Shown here piece by piece: positions 24,106 to 33,050 of a stretch of DNA of 59,251 nucleotides. Every line of letters begins with the position of its first letter. The stretch's first letter is position 1. The translations under genes and the position numbers were made by a program. Source of the stretch: Anaerolineaceae bacterium (GTDB lineage: Bacteria; Chloroflexota; Anaerolineae; Anaerolineales; Villigracilaceae). The notes below the pieces were generated by a model, which had not been told where the DNA came from, did not search any database, and saw only the letters and a program-made list of their open reading frames with translations. Location of the stretch: positions 1 through 59,251 of the forward strand of contig QZIJ01000033.1 of assembly GCA_003598975.1 (NCBI GenBank), in the 5' to 3' direction.

Positions 24106-25471
24106 GTCAACCCTGCTTTCTGCCCTCTGCCTTTTGCTGATTCTCTCCGCCTGCGCGACGTCCGTCGAAACGGTCACCCCGCCCGAGGTCACGCGCGAAG
24201 CGAGCGCCACGGCCACGGTCACGCCCGCGCCGGTCAGCACGCTGGGAGTCGAGGCCGAGTCCCTGCGCGGGGTCGTCATCATGGCATGGCATCCGTGGTT
24301 CGGGATTGAGGCATCGCTGTTCGAGACGCAGGTTGCAGATTTCAACGCCACCAACGAGTGGGGTGTCACGGTGTTGACGGCGGGGCAGTCGAACTACGCC
24401 GAGTTGTTCAACACTGTGACGGCTTCGCTGTCCGCGCCCAATAAACCCAACCTGGTGATCGGCCTGCCCGAACACGCGCTTTTCTGGGACGAACGCACGG
24501 GCGTGGTGGACATCGCGCCGTATTTGGCCGATCCGATCTGGGGCATGAGCGCAGACGATGTGGCGGATTTCCCGTCCGTGTTTTGGGAGCAGGATATGGT
24601 AGGGGAGCGCCGCCTCGGAATGCCCGCCGAACGGACGACCCGCCTCATCTACTACAACGTCAGTTGGGCGCGTGAACTTGGATTTTCTTCGCCGCCCGCG
24701 ACCGCCGACGATTTCCGCGAGCAGGCCTGCAAAGCCAACGAGAGTTTCCGCCAGAACGAAGACCCCAAAGACGACGCGTTCGGCGGCTGGCTGGTGGATA
24801 CCGACCCGATCACTGCCATGAATTGGATGCTGGCGTTTGGCGGCGGCGTGCAGGAGGCACAGGGCTATCGCTTCCTGCGGCCTGAAAACATCGCCGCCTT
24901 CCGATTTGCGAAAACCATCTTCGATGAGGGATGCGCTTTCCAACTCACCGACACGACCGCCGTGGACGCGTTCGCAAACCGCCGCGCGCTTTTCGTGACG
25001 GGCGGACTGGAAGACGTTGCCACGCAGTCGCGGGCCTTCCTCACGCTTTCGAGAACGGACGAGTGGACTCTGATTCCCTTCCCCGGCGAGACGAAAACGA
25101 TGGCAGTGTACGGCTCCTCGTACATCGTGATTCCATCGGACGATGCGAGCCAACTGGCGACGTGGTTGTTCGTCCGCTGGCTGTTGGAACCAGGGAATCA
25201 GGCGCGCTGGGTCTCGACGACGGGCATGTTCCCGCTTCGCACCTCGACCCTGAACCTGGTGGCAGACTACGCGTCCGCGCATCCGCAGTGGGTGCAGGTG
25301 GTGAAACTGCTTCCCTCCGCGCAGGGGACGCCGCGTCTCTCCTCGTGGCGTCTGATCCGCCTCGTCCTCGGCGACGGATTCGAATTCATGTTCCGCGTGG
25401 ACATGCCCGTGGGACAGGTTGCCACCATCCTTGCAGATATGGATCGGGCGGTGGATGATTTGACGAAGTAA
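24098..25471 (+). CDS. Extracellular solute-binding lipoprotein (family 1, sugar-type)
   Basis: 457 aa starting at TTG 24098, which gives a lipoprotein signal peptide (LCLLLILSAC, lipobox LSAC). The mature part has a two-lobe binding-protein look: IMAWHPWFGIEASLFETQVADFN, then MPAERTTRLIYYNVSWARELG and IPSDDASQLATWLFVRWLL. Upstream ATG 23846 lies inside the M50 gene and is rejected. No ABC permease or ATPase is adjacent, so it is an orphan binding protein coupled by an 8-bp overlap to the M50 protease. Confidence 0.85.
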   Translation: MAKSTLLSALCLLLILSACATSVETVTPPEVTREASATATVTPAPVSTLGVEAESLRGVVIMAWHPWFGIEASLFETQVADFNATNEWGVTVLTAGQSNYAELFNTVTASLSAPNKPNLVIGLPEHALFWDERTGVVDIAPYLADPIWGMSADDVADFPSVFWEQDMVGERRLGMPAERTTRLIYYNVSWARELGFSSPPATADDFREQACKANESFRQNEDPKDDAFGGWLVDTDPITAMNWMLAFGGGVQEAQGYRFLRPENIAAFRFAKTIFDEGCAFQLTDTTAVDAFANRRALFVTGGLEDVATQSRAFLTLSRTDEWTLIPFPGETKTMAVYGSSYIVIPSDDASQLATWLFVRWLLEPGNQARWVSTTGMFPLRTSTLNLVADYASAHPQWVQVVKLLPSAQGTPRLSSWRLIRLVLGDGFEFMFRVDMPVGQVATILADMDRAVDDLTK

Positions 25472-25478
25472 TGGCTAG

Positions 25479-25509
25479 AAACCCGTTTTCTTGGAGAAAA
25501 CGGGTTTCT
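25479..25509 (+). terminator. Terminator after the solute-binding lipoprotein
   Basis: AGAAACCCGTTTTC and GAAAACGGGTTTCT form a 14-bp stem with a 3-nt loop, 8 nt after the stop codon. It ends the M50/lipoprotein unit. Confidence 0.85.
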
Positions 25510-25520
25510 GTGTTTCGGCG

Positions 25521-26270
25521 ATGTATCCCACCTATTCTTTTCCGCCGCGCGTCATTGTCAGTCTCATCGTGGACTGGCTGCTTGCGCGGCGGCGCTCGTT
25601 TCGAGAAGACGCGCTGGCTTGTATTAAACGTTTGGAGCCGCCACTCCGAATCTTTGGCGAGGAACACATTCCGCAAGCGGGGCCATGCGTGGTCACGTTC
25701 AATCATTATCATCGTCCCGACTTCAACGCCATTTGGATGGCAGCTGCCATTGCCTCGCTGGTTCCCGTGGAAATGCACTTCGTGATGACTGGTGAATTGA
25801 CTTATCCGGGCAAGTGGTATGCGCCTGTTGGCATGTTGTTTTCCAAAATTTTTCTGGCACGCGCGGCGCGCGTCTACGGGTTCACGACCATGCCTCCCAT
25901 GCCGCCGCGGCAAAAAGACGTGGAGGCCCGCGCCCAGTCCGTGCGACGCGTGCTGGAAACAGTGCGCCGCGAGAAAAATATCATTCTCGGCCTCGCGCCC
26001 GAAGGTGGAGACAATCCCACTGGCGGAATCGCCATGCCCGCGTCGGGTTCGGGACGATTCGCCCTCCTGCTTGCCGCGGCGGGATTAAAATTCGTCCCCG
26101 TCGGATTCTACGAAGCGGACGACGCGCTCTGTCTCCGCTTTGGCGCGGCCTATGAGTTATCCATCCCGCGCGGGTTGTCCGCGGATGAAAAAGATGAAGT
26201 CGCGGCTACAATTGTCATGATCCACATTGCCCGTCTCCTGCCAAAATCTTTGAGAGGAGAATTTTGGTAA
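25521..26270 (+). CDS. 1-acylglycerol-3-phosphate acyltransferase-like protein (PlsC family)
   Basis: 249 aa. The acyltransferase HX4D motif is present as NHYHRPDFN near residue 62, and a PEG-type motif as LAPEGGDN. A hydrophobic N-terminal segment (FPPRVIVSLIVDWLL) suggests membrane association. The family transfers acyl chains to lysophosphatidate or other hydroxyl acceptors. ATG 25521 is chosen because it lies past the terminator stem. Its stop codon (26268-26270) lies inside a palindrome. It is followed 32 nt later by an MFS gene. Confidence 0.83.
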   Translation: MYPTYSFPPRVIVSLIVDWLLARRRSFREDALACIKRLEPPLRIFGEEHIPQAGPCVVTFNHYHRPDFNAIWMAAAIASLVPVEMHFVMTGELTYPGKWYAPVGMLFSKIFLARAARVYGFTTMPPMPPRQKDVEARAQSVRRVLETVRREKNIILGLAPEGGDNPTGGIAMPASGSGRFALLLAAAGLKFVPVGFYEADDALCLRFGAAYELSIPRGLSADEKDEVAATIVMIHIARLLPKSLRGEFW

Positions 26271-26294
26271 AGCGAGATAATATCTCGCTTTACC
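26266..26294. repeat. Palindrome covering the acyltransferase stop codon
   Basis: GGTAAAGCGAGATA (26266-26279), one base, TATCTCGCTTTACC (26281-26294): perfect 14-bp arms. It contains the TAA of the upstream gene and lies just before the MFS start, so it may stabilise or terminate the message. Confidence 0.9.
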
Positions 26295-26302
26295 GTAGAA
26301 CA

Positions 26303-27583
26303 ATGAAAAGACTCTCGCTCCCTCAATTGCTTGCGCTCAACGCCTATTGGGTTGGCATCTCGTTCATGTGGAACGCGCTGCATCCCATCATCCTGCCTGC
26401 CGTCCTGCTCAACTTCGTCCCCGACGCGAAGAAAAATACTTGGCTTGGCATCCTGACTTTCGTCGGTCTCATCATTGCGATGATCATCCAACCGCTTGCG
26501 GGCGCGCTCTCGGATAACTGGCATTCGCGCTGGGGGCGCAGACGTCCGCTCATCGTGCTCGGCACGCTCTTCGATTTCATCTTCCTCGCCATCCTTGGTT
26601 GGGCAGGCGGACTGACCTGGCTTTTCATTGGCTACATCGGACTCCAATTCAGTTCCAACCTCGCGCACGGTCCGCTTCAAGGACTCCTCCCTGACCGCGT
26701 CCCCGCCAGTCAACTGGGGACGGCCTCCTCGCTCAAGAATTTCATGGATATGCTCTCGCTGGTCATCGTCTCGCTTCTCGCGGGACGTTTGATGGACTCC
26801 TCCACCCGCGATGCGACTCTCATCTTGAGTGTTATCCTCGCGGTCCTGGCTGTCAGCGCGGCGATCACGATTTTCGGAACGCGCGAAGAACCAACGGATT
26901 CGCCACAGAGTCCACAAACAAAAAATCTTGGCGCTCTCCGCGGCCTTCGCGGTGATACCTTTCGCATCAACTTCCGCGAAAACGCCTCCTACTGGTGGTT
27001 GATTGCCGAGCGTGGACTCTTCTTGTTGGGAATCTACGGTGTGCAGGCCTTCGCGCAATATTACCTGCAAGACGTTCTGCGCGTCCCCGATCCTCCCAAG
27101 CAGACGGGTGACCTGCTCGCCGCCATCACCATCGGGCTGGTCATTCTCGTTCTCATCGGCGGCTGGCTCACGGACAAGTTCGGCGCGAAGAAAGTTTTAT
27201 ACGCGGCCAGCATCATCACCACGATTGGGATGTCACTCATGCTATTGGCGCGTGACATGTCCACGCTGACGATCTTCGCCAGCATCATCGGCGGCGGAAT
27301 CGGACTCTTCCTCACCTCCAACTGGGCGCTGGCAAACGCGCTCGCCCCGTCCGATCAGGCGGGGAAATTCCTCGGGCTGACGAATCTCGCCACCGCGGGG
27401 TCGGGAGCGTTGGCGCGGCTCGAAGGTCCCGCGATAGATGCGCTCAACGACGCCGCGCCCGGTCAATGGGTGGGATATACTGCCTTATTCGTCTTCGGCG
27501 CGGTCTGCACATTTGCCAGTATGTTCTTGCTGAAGAAAATCCAAATACCCAGCCCGAAGGGATTCGTTTCTGAGAACGGGTGA
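26303..27583 (+). CDS. MFS transporter (GPH/sugar-type)
   Basis: 426 aa with about 12 membrane segments. N-half signature ALSDNWHSRWGRRRPLIVLG is the MFS loop 2-3 motif (GxxxDRxGRR type) as in the GPH/SLC45-like group; the second half has GGWLTDKFGAKKVL. ATG 26303 is chosen over 26264 because the latter reads through the palindrome. Substrate unknown; the neighbouring orphan sugar-binding lipoprotein does not tell. The last codons (SPKGFVSENG) derive from a CCCGAAGGG-type repeat. Confidence 0.87.
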   Translation: MKRLSLPQLLALNAYWVGISFMWNALHPIILPAVLLNFVPDAKKNTWLGILTFVGLIIAMIIQPLAGALSDNWHSRWGRRRPLIVLGTLFDFIFLAILGWAGGLTWLFIGYIGLQFSSNLAHGPLQGLLPDRVPASQLGTASSLKNFMDMLSLVIVSLLAGRLMDSSTRDATLILSVILAVLAVSAAITIFGTREEPTDSPQSPQTKNLGALRGLRGDTFRINFRENASYWWLIAERGLFLLGIYGVQAFAQYYLQDVLRVPDPPKQTGDLLAAITIGLVILVLIGGWLTDKFGAKKVLYAASIITTIGMSLMLLARDMSTLTIFASIIGGGIGLFLTSNWALANALAPSDQAGKFLGLTNLATAGSGALARLEGPAIDALNDAAPGQWVGYTALFVFGAVCTFASMFLLKKIQIPSPKGFVSENG

Positions 27584-27660
27584 TTTATCCCCGTTAGGGT
27601 GCTGCGGCGGTGAGAGAATCCCCATGCTAACATACCAAGGTCTTCAATCTAATTGACCCA

Positions 27661-28857
27661 ATGAAAAAATTCCACATCCTCCTCATTTTTTCCATCCTCA
27701 TCCTTCTCCTCGCGGCCTTCGCCATTTGGGGCGTTCCCTACTTCTTCGAGACGCCCCTCCCCGAAGCGATGAGTTCCCCTCTTGGCACGGGGACAGCCAA
27801 AGCCGAGGTGACCGCCATCCTCGAAGAGGGCGAGATCACCCTTGGCGATACAACCCAGACGTACCAACTCCTGCGCGTACGCCTGCTGGAGGGCGAATTC
27901 GCTGGCGTCCCCTTCGATGTGGATTACGGCAAGCGCCAGATTCATCCCCCAGGCATTCGCTTTGATGTGGGCGATGTGATTCTCGTCAGCCTCAGTCAGG
28001 GGCCGAATGGCGTGGTCAACGCGTACTTTGCAGATTACGTCCGTACGCCTGCGCTTGGCTGGCTGGCGCTGGCCTTCGCGCTCGCCATCGTCGTCACGGG
28101 CAAATGGAAAGGCCTCCGAAGTCTGCTCGGCATGGCCTTCAGTCTCTTTGTCATCATCGGCTATATCATCCCGCACATTCTCAACGGTGAAGACCCCGTG
28201 CGTGTCAGCATCATCGGCTCGGTCATTTTGTTGACGGTGACCCTCTACCTGACCTACGGCTGGACACTCAAGACTCACGCCTCCACGATTGGCATGATCC
28301 TCATCCTCGTTCTCACTGGGACGCTGGCCTGGTTCGCCATCCAACTGACGCGTCTCAACGGGACGGGGGACGAGGAGGCGCTCTTCCTGATGCAAATGTC
28401 GCAAGTGACGATCAACTTGCGCGGACTCATGCTCGGCGGGATGATCATCGGCGCGCTCGGCGTGCTGGACGACCTCGTCACCACCCAATCATCTGCTGTT
28501 TTCGAGCTCCACGCCACGGACGAGTCTCTCGGATTCCGCGAACTGGTCTCGCGTGCCATGCGCATCGGACAGGATCACGTCGCGGCCACGGTCAACACGC
28601 TGGTGCTGGCCTACGCGGGCGCGTCGCTCCCTACCCTGCTGATGTTCTCGCTCAACCGCGGGGACTATCTCACACTGCTGAACTTCGAGTTCATCGCCGA
28701 AGAGGTGGTTAGGACCCTCGTCGGGTCGTTGGGGCTGATCGCCGCGGTGCCCCTCACCACGGTCATTGCCGCCGCGCTGGCGTTGTATAGTCATCGGCTC
28801 GGCGAGTGGCGTCATTGGCTGGGTCCAGAGAATGCGGGGGGAGGGCATGTTCATTGA
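27661..28857 (+). CDS. YibE/F-family membrane protein
   Basis: 398 aa. N-terminal anchor, then a small beta domain outside the membrane (AEVTAILEEGEITLGDTTQTYQ, residues about 40-125), then about seven membrane segments. The YibE/F block is visible: GLMLGGMIIGALGVLDD, followed by GQDHVAATVNTLVLAYAG. The family's function is unknown; roles in transport have been suggested. It ends at the edge of the sigma factor leader, so it may be read through into the sigma operon. Confidence 0.88.
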   Translation: MKKFHILLIFSILILLLAAFAIWGVPYFFETPLPEAMSSPLGTGTAKAEVTAILEEGEITLGDTTQTYQLLRVRLLEGEFAGVPFDVDYGKRQIHPPGIRFDVGDVILVSLSQGPNGVVNAYFADYVRTPALGWLALAFALAIVVTGKWKGLRSLLGMAFSLFVIIGYIIPHILNGEDPVRVSIIGSVILLTVTLYLTYGWTLKTHASTIGMILILVLTGTLAWFAIQLTRLNGTGDEEALFLMQMSQVTINLRGLMLGGMIIGALGVLDDLVTTQSSAVFELHATDESLGFRELVSRAMRIGQDHVAATVNTLVLAYAGASLPTLLMFSLNRGDYLTLLNFEFIAEEVVRTLVGSLGLIAAVPLTTVIAAALALYSHRLGEWRHWLGPENAGGGHVH

Positions 28858-28923
28858 GTGGGTACAGCCCCCTGCAACCTTCCCCCTCCTCCTCCGTATA
28901 ATAAGCAGAAACAAGGAGAATGC

Positions 28924-29526
28924 GTGAACGAGGAACAAACCTGGGTTTTCCAGGCCCAACGCGGTGACGATCAGGCTTTCACGCAATTGGTTGAAATCTA
29001 CCAGAAGCCTGTCTACAACCTGTGTTATCGGATGCTCGGCGAGCCAGAAGCCGCGGAGGATGCCGCTCAGGAGACCTTCCTGCGCGCTTTCCAACACTTG
29101 GGCCGCTACGACCCGAAACGGCCGTTTGCCACCTGGCTATTGTCCATCGCGGCGCACTATTGCATAGACCGCCTCCGCCGCCGCAGGTTTTCCACCTTCT
29201 CGATTGATGAGGAGGACGATGATTCTCCCGCCTTCGAGATTCCCGACGCCGACGCACCCAATCCTGAACGCGAATCGGTACGCCGCGAGGAAAAGGAAAA
29301 ACTACACGGCATTTTGGACTCGCTCGACGCCACTGACCGCGCCGCCATCGTCATGCGATACTGGCACGACGCCTCGGAAGCCGAAATTGCCGACTCGCTT
29401 GGGCTGACAGTCAGCGCGGTGAAGAGCCGCCTGCACCGTGCCCGCCTTGCCCTCGGCAAACGCTGGGAAGAATCCTCGATGAAGCAACAACCCCAAAGGA
29501 GGGCCCATGAATCACCGGCCTTTTGA
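28924..29526 (+). CDS. ECF RNA polymerase sigma factor
   Basis: 200 aa from GTG 28924, which has AAGGAGAA 5-10 nt upstream; the earlier ATG at 28858 adds a Pro-rich stretch and is rejected. Region 2 (YNLCYRMLGEPEAAEDAAQE, then FATWLLSIAAHYCIDRLRRR) and region 4 (AIVMRYWHDASEAEIADSLG, VSAVKSRLHRARLAL) are clear. The stop overlaps the next gene, a zinc-finger anti-sigma factor, by 20 bp. It probably controls the envelope-type gene after it. Confidence 0.94.
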   Translation: MNEEQTWVFQAQRGDDQAFTQLVEIYQKPVYNLCYRMLGEPEAAEDAAQETFLRAFQHLGRYDPKRPFATWLLSIAAHYCIDRLRRRRFSTFSIDEEDDDSPAFEIPDADAPNPERESVRREEKEKLHGILDSLDATDRAAIVMRYWHDASEAEIADSLGLTVSAVKSRLHRARLALGKRWEESSMKQQPQRRAHESPAF

Positions 29527-30031
29527 AGATTGGCTTTTGAATGACCAACCCTTAAACACCGACCAGAAGCGTGAACTGCAGGCGCACGTGCAGGACTGCA
29601 CGCATTGTTCCGCACTGGCCGAAGTGAACCTCGAATTGCGCTCCGTGAAGATGGCCTCCCCTGCGGCGGGATTTACCGCGCGCTTTCAGACTCGACTTGC
29701 CGCGCAACGCGTCCGCGAACGACGCAACCGACTCGTCGGCGTTCTCATCCTGACTGTGGGCGGGCTCGGACTTTTAGGCTGGTATCTCGCCCCTTACGTG
29801 ATCCAATTCCTGGCCTCCCCTGCGGGCTGGATCGCGGCTTTCGTCAACTTTTTCCTGACCCTGTTCGATATGGCACGCTCCATCGGTGACCTCGGTTCGA
29901 TCTTCCTGCGCATCCTGCCTGAATTTATCCCGCCTTTCGGTTGGATGATCATCCTCTCCACCCTGGGCGGATTTGCCCTGCTATGGACCGTCTCTCTCTG
30001 GCGGTTTAGTCGTTTTGTGAAAGGAGCGTGA
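29507..30031 (+). CDS. Zinc-finger-type anti-sigma factor, membrane anchored
   Basis: 174 aa. The N-terminal cytoplasmic part has the anti-sigma zinc motif HVQDCTHCSALAE (His-x3-Cys-x2-Cys). Then come a membrane segment (VGVLILTVGGLGLLGWYL) and two further hydrophobic stretches. It overlaps the sigma gene by 20 bp. The family holds the sigma factor inactive until an envelope or redox signal arrives. AAAGGAGGGCCC lies just before the ATG. Confidence 0.85.
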   Translation: MNHRPFEDWLLNDQPLNTDQKRELQAHVQDCTHCSALAEVNLELRSVKMASPAAGFTARFQTRLAAQRVRERRNRLVGVLILTVGGLGLLGWYLAPYVIQFLASPAGWIAAFVNFFLTLFDMARSIGDLGSIFLRILPEFIPPFGWMIILSTLGGFALLWTVSLWRFSRFVKGA

Positions 30032-30034
30032 ACA

Positions 30035-31054
30035 ATGAAACACGCAACGAAACTCTTTACCCTGCTGGTCCTTCTGATGCTGGTCTTCCTTCCAACCGCC
30101 TCCGCGCGCGCGATGGGACCATTTGACGGGGGCCCCGTCATCTTTGGCGGAAGTTACACCCTCGAAAGTGGCAATACGCTGAGCGGCGATCTGGTTGTTT
30201 TTGGCGGCAAGGTGACCATTGAAGAGGATGCCACCGTCAAGGGAAGCATCGTTATCTTCGGCGGAAACATCACGTTGGACGGCACGATGACGCAGGACCT
30301 CGTCCTGATCGGCGCGGCTGGTTCGATGGGCGAAAAGGCGGTCATCGAAGGCGATCTGGTGATGGTCGGCGGCTCGATGTCCCGCGCAGAAGGCGCGCGT
30401 ATCGAAGGTGAAATCCGCGATGAGACTACCATCGAGATTCCCGCGCCGACCATTCCCGAAGTCCCGCAGATTCCCGAAGTGCCGCCCGTGCCTGAAGTCA
30501 CGCAACCTGACATCAGTATCAATCCCCTCGGTTCGGCATTCGGCGTTTTGGGACAGGCGGTTTTGATCGCCGCGCTGGCGATGCTGCTCTCGCTGTTCAT
30601 GCGCCCGCAGATGGAGCGCGTGGCGGATACCCTCGTCCGACAGCCGCTGGTGGCGGGAGGCGTGGGCCTGTTGACGGTGTTCGTCTCTCCGTTGGTGGCG
30701 CTGTTCATGGTTGTGACCATCATCCTGATCCTCGCCGTCCCCTTCCTGGCCCTGGGACTCTTCCTGGCCTGGCTGTTTGGCCTCATCGCCATCGGCTTCG
30801 AGGTCGGCGAACGCTTCACCCGCTCGATCGGCCAGGATTGGTCGCCGACTCTCACGGCAGGCTTCGGAACCTTCCTGCTTGTGTTGATCGCTGAAGGGGT
30901 TGGGCTGGTTCCCTGCGTGGGCTGGACGGTCCCCTTCCTCTTGGGCGCGACGAGTGTCGGTGCAGTGGTGCTGACGATTCTCGACAGTCGAAAGAGGCCT
31001 ATTGTGGCCGCGCCCGCCTCGAGTCTGGATGAACCGCTGCCTCCAGCGTCGTAA
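30035..31054 (+). CDS. Exported membrane protein with bactofilin-like beta repeats
   Basis: 339 aa. Signal peptide (about 1-25), then 120 residues of short beta repeats (GDLVVFGGKVTIEEDATVKG, SIVIFGGNITLDGTM) as in polymer-forming or bactofilin-like domains, a Pro-rich spacer (IPEVPQIPEVPPVPE), and four to five membrane segments. It starts 3 nt after the anti-sigma gene, so it is the likely third gene of that operon. A role in envelope integrity is inferred from the sigma linkage. Confidence 0.8.
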   Translation: MKHATKLFTLLVLLMLVFLPTASARAMGPFDGGPVIFGGSYTLESGNTLSGDLVVFGGKVTIEEDATVKGSIVIFGGNITLDGTMTQDLVLIGAAGSMGEKAVIEGDLVMVGGSMSRAEGARIEGEIRDETTIEIPAPTIPEVPQIPEVPPVPEVTQPDISINPLGSAFGVLGQAVLIAALAMLLSLFMRPQMERVADTLVRQPLVAGGVGLLTVFVSPLVALFMVVTIILILAVPFLALGLFLAWLFGLIAIGFEVGERFTRSIGQDWSPTLTAGFGTFLLVLIAEGVGLVPCVGWTVPFLLGATSVGAVVLTILDSRKRPIVAAPASSLDEPLPPAS

Positions 31055-31075
31055 ACGCCCGTTGTGTTAGAATCC

Positions 31076-31110
31076 AACCTGCTCCGAAAAAGTCTCGGGG
31101 CAGGTTTTTT
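31076..31110 (+). terminator. Terminator of the sigma/anti-sigma operon
   Basis: AACCTGCTCCGA and TCGGGGCAGGTT with a 7-nt loop, followed by TTTT, 21 nt after the stop codon. Confidence 0.9.
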
Positions 31111-31126
31111 GTCACAGAAAAGCCTA

Positions 31127-31226
31127 AACACCAAGGACGCGAAGTTCACAAAGGAGGGGGGGAAAAGGCGCTTCGTTTTCCAAGTTTTTTCCTTAGTTGC
31201 CTTTGTGACCTTTGTGTTTAAAAAGT
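31127..31226. repeat. Long imperfect palindrome before the C45 acyltransferase
   Basis: The ends (TAAACACCAAGGACGCG and TGACCTTTGTGTTTA) are imperfect inverted copies, with CACAAAGG / CCTTTGTG inside. It fills the gap and ends 15 nt before the next gene. Confidence 0.7.
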
Positions 31227-31240
31227 ATGGAAGGTATTGT

Positions 31241-32353
31241 ATGTCTCCCAAAAAAGACCCGTTGAACACTCCCATTCATGCCACACCGCCGCCGCTCGTC
31301 CGCATCTCTGGCACGCACCGCGAGATGGGGCGGCAATTGGGCGAGGCCACCAAAAAGCAGATCGAGCATAGCGTGAACAATGCGCGTACCCTGCTGGAAC
31401 AGGCCTATTCCGAACTCGCACTCACCTGGGAGGGCGCGCAGATTCAGGCGCGCAAGTTCATCCCGTTCGCGCAGGAAAAGTATCCGCAATATGTGGAGGA
31501 AATCCAGGGCGTGTCTGAAGGAGCGAAAGTGGCCTTCGATGATCTGTGCGTTTTGCACGCCATGGAGGCGGTGACGATGGACGCGCTCCATCTTTCGCGC
31601 TGCACCAGTTTCGCTGTGAATGAACAGCGCACCGCGGACGGTCACGTGTTGGGCGCGCACAACGAGGACTGGCTGCCCGAAGACGAGGACGACGTGATGG
31701 TGATCCATGCCACGCCCAAGGATGAGCCTCCGTATCTTGCCATGACGTATGGCGGACTCCTGCCCAACATCGGATTCAACGCTTACGGCATCGCCCAGTT
31801 CTGCGACTCGGTCTACCCCAATGATTCGCGCATTGGCATTCCGCGCATTCTCGTTTCGCGCGCGGTTCTCGCCGCCAAGACCCCTGGCGACGCGATCCGC
31901 GCCGCGCTCGTGCCGCACCGCGCCGCGGGCTACAACCATCTCATCGTCCATGAAAGCGGAGAGATCTACAGCGTGGAAGTTTCGGCGCGCAAATTTGCCA
32001 TCCTCTACGGCGAAGACGGTTACATGGTCCATACGAATCACTTCCTGAACGAGACGATGAAGACCATCGAAAAAGACCCCGAAGAGTTGATCTCTTCGCG
32101 CGTCCGCTATTTCCGCGCCCTGCGGATGGTGAAGCACGAAGAGACTCACACTATCAAGACGTTGCAGGCCATCCAGCGCGACCACGTCAACTTCTCGAAT
32201 TCCATCTGCAACCACGCCATTGACATGCGCGATCCCCTCGACCGCGAGAAGACGATCAACTCGCTCGTCATTGACTTGACCGCGCGCGAAATGCACATCG
32301 CCTGGGGAAACCCGTGCAAGAATCCGTATCACACATATCATCTGGACGCGTGA
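31241..32353 (+). CDS. C45-family (isopenicillin-N acyltransferase-like) Ntn hydrolase
   Basis: 370 aa. The family's N-terminal-nucleophile site is visible as RCTSFAV with Cys121, followed by GHVLGAHNEDWLPE, the conserved Asn-Glu-Asp-Trp block, and FNAYGIAQFCDS. Members self-cleave before the Cys and hydrolyse or transfer amide-linked acyl groups. ATG 31241 gives the usual N-terminus (RISGTHREMGRQLGEA); the upstream ATG 31064 would read through a terminator and a repeat. Natural substrate unknown. Confidence 0.88.
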   Translation: MSPKKDPLNTPIHATPPPLVRISGTHREMGRQLGEATKKQIEHSVNNARTLLEQAYSELALTWEGAQIQARKFIPFAQEKYPQYVEEIQGVSEGAKVAFDDLCVLHAMEAVTMDALHLSRCTSFAVNEQRTADGHVLGAHNEDWLPEDEDDVMVIHATPKDEPPYLAMTYGGLLPNIGFNAYGIAQFCDSVYPNDSRIGIPRILVSRAVLAAKTPGDAIRAALVPHRAAGYNHLIVHESGEIYSVEVSARKFAILYGEDGYMVHTNHFLNETMKTIEKDPEELISSRVRYFRALRMVKHEETHTIKTLQAIQRDHVNFSNSICNHAIDMRDPLDREKTINSLVIDLTAREMHIAWGNPCKNPYHTYHLDA

Positions 32354-32382
32354 GGTAGCGGTTAGCAATTAGTGATTAGCGG

Positions 32383-32985
32383 TTAGCGATAGAGGTTGTG
32401 CGTTTGGATGTAATCGTAAACAGCGGGGTGCAAAAAGTAGCGAAATTCCAGTCCCTCGATGATGCGGCGGCGGATCTCGCGCGAAGAAATTTGAAGCAGG
32501 GGCGCTTCCACGAAGTGGATTTTTTCTGAAATGCCAGGGATGGCCGCCTCGATGATGGAGAGTTGGACGGATTCGCCTGGGCGGCGCATCACGCCGATTT
32601 CATGGCAGGCCGCCACCAGGTCCGCGGGACGATACCAGGCGCTTAGTCCGCGCAGAGAATCGGCGCCGATCAGCAGGATCAGGTTCGCGGAGGAATGCTG
32701 TCGTTGAAGGATTTCCAGCGTGTCCACAGTGTATTGTGGCGCGGGGCGGTCGAACTCGAGCGTGGAAAGTTCGAAGGTCGGCTCATCCGCGATGGCGCAT
32801 TGGACCATTTCGAGGCGGTCCGAAACTTTCGAGATCGAATTGCCGATTTTGTGTGGCGACTGGGGCGTGAGCATCCACAGCAGGCGCGTCAACCGCAATT
32901 GCCTGCGCGATTCGCTGGCGAGGATGAGGTGGCCGAGGTGAGGGGGATCGAATGTCCCGCCGAAGATACCAATCCGTTCGGGCAT
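32383..32985 (-). CDS. nadD: Nicotinate-nucleotide adenylyltransferase NadD
   Basis: 200 aa. Transfers AMP from ATP to nicotinate mononucleotide to form deamido-NAD. The nucleotidyltransferase motif GGTFDPPHLGHL is at the N-terminus and ISSREIRRRI near the C-terminus. ATG 32985 is taken instead of the TTG two codons earlier. TATACT (32992-32997) ends 6 nt before the ATG, so the mRNA may be leaderless. It is divergent from the GAF protein gene and separate from the nadC-A-B cluster. Confidence 0.95.
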   Translation of the reverse strand: MPERIGIFGGTFDPPHLGHLILASESRRQLRLTRLLWMLTPQSPHKIGNSISKVSDRLEMVQCAIADEPTFELSTLEFDRPAPQYTVDTLEILQRQHSSANLILLIGADSLRGLSAWYRPADLVAACHEIGVMRRPGESVQLSIIEAAIPGISEKIHFVEAPLLQISSREIRRRIIEGLEFRYFLHPAVYDYIQTHNLYR

Positions 32986-32991
32986 GTCCAA

Positions 32992-32997
32992 AGTATA
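32992..32997 (-). promoter_or_regulatory. -10 box of nadD, probably leaderless
   Basis: TATACT on the minus strand, 6 nt (TTGGAC) from the nadD ATG. No ribosome-binding site fits between. Confidence 0.45.
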
Positions 32998-33050
32998 TCG
33001 TATCCTGCCCGATTGCGGCTTCTGATATACTTGCCGTTCACAGGATTTTT

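Noticed and set aside
24107-25282. 391-aa minus-strand open frame
   Set aside because: Antisense to the solute-binding lipoprotein gene, with Arg/Gly-rich composition and no domain.
31193-32368. 391-aa minus-strand open frame
   Set aside because: Antisense to the C45 acyltransferase, which has its catalytic motif.
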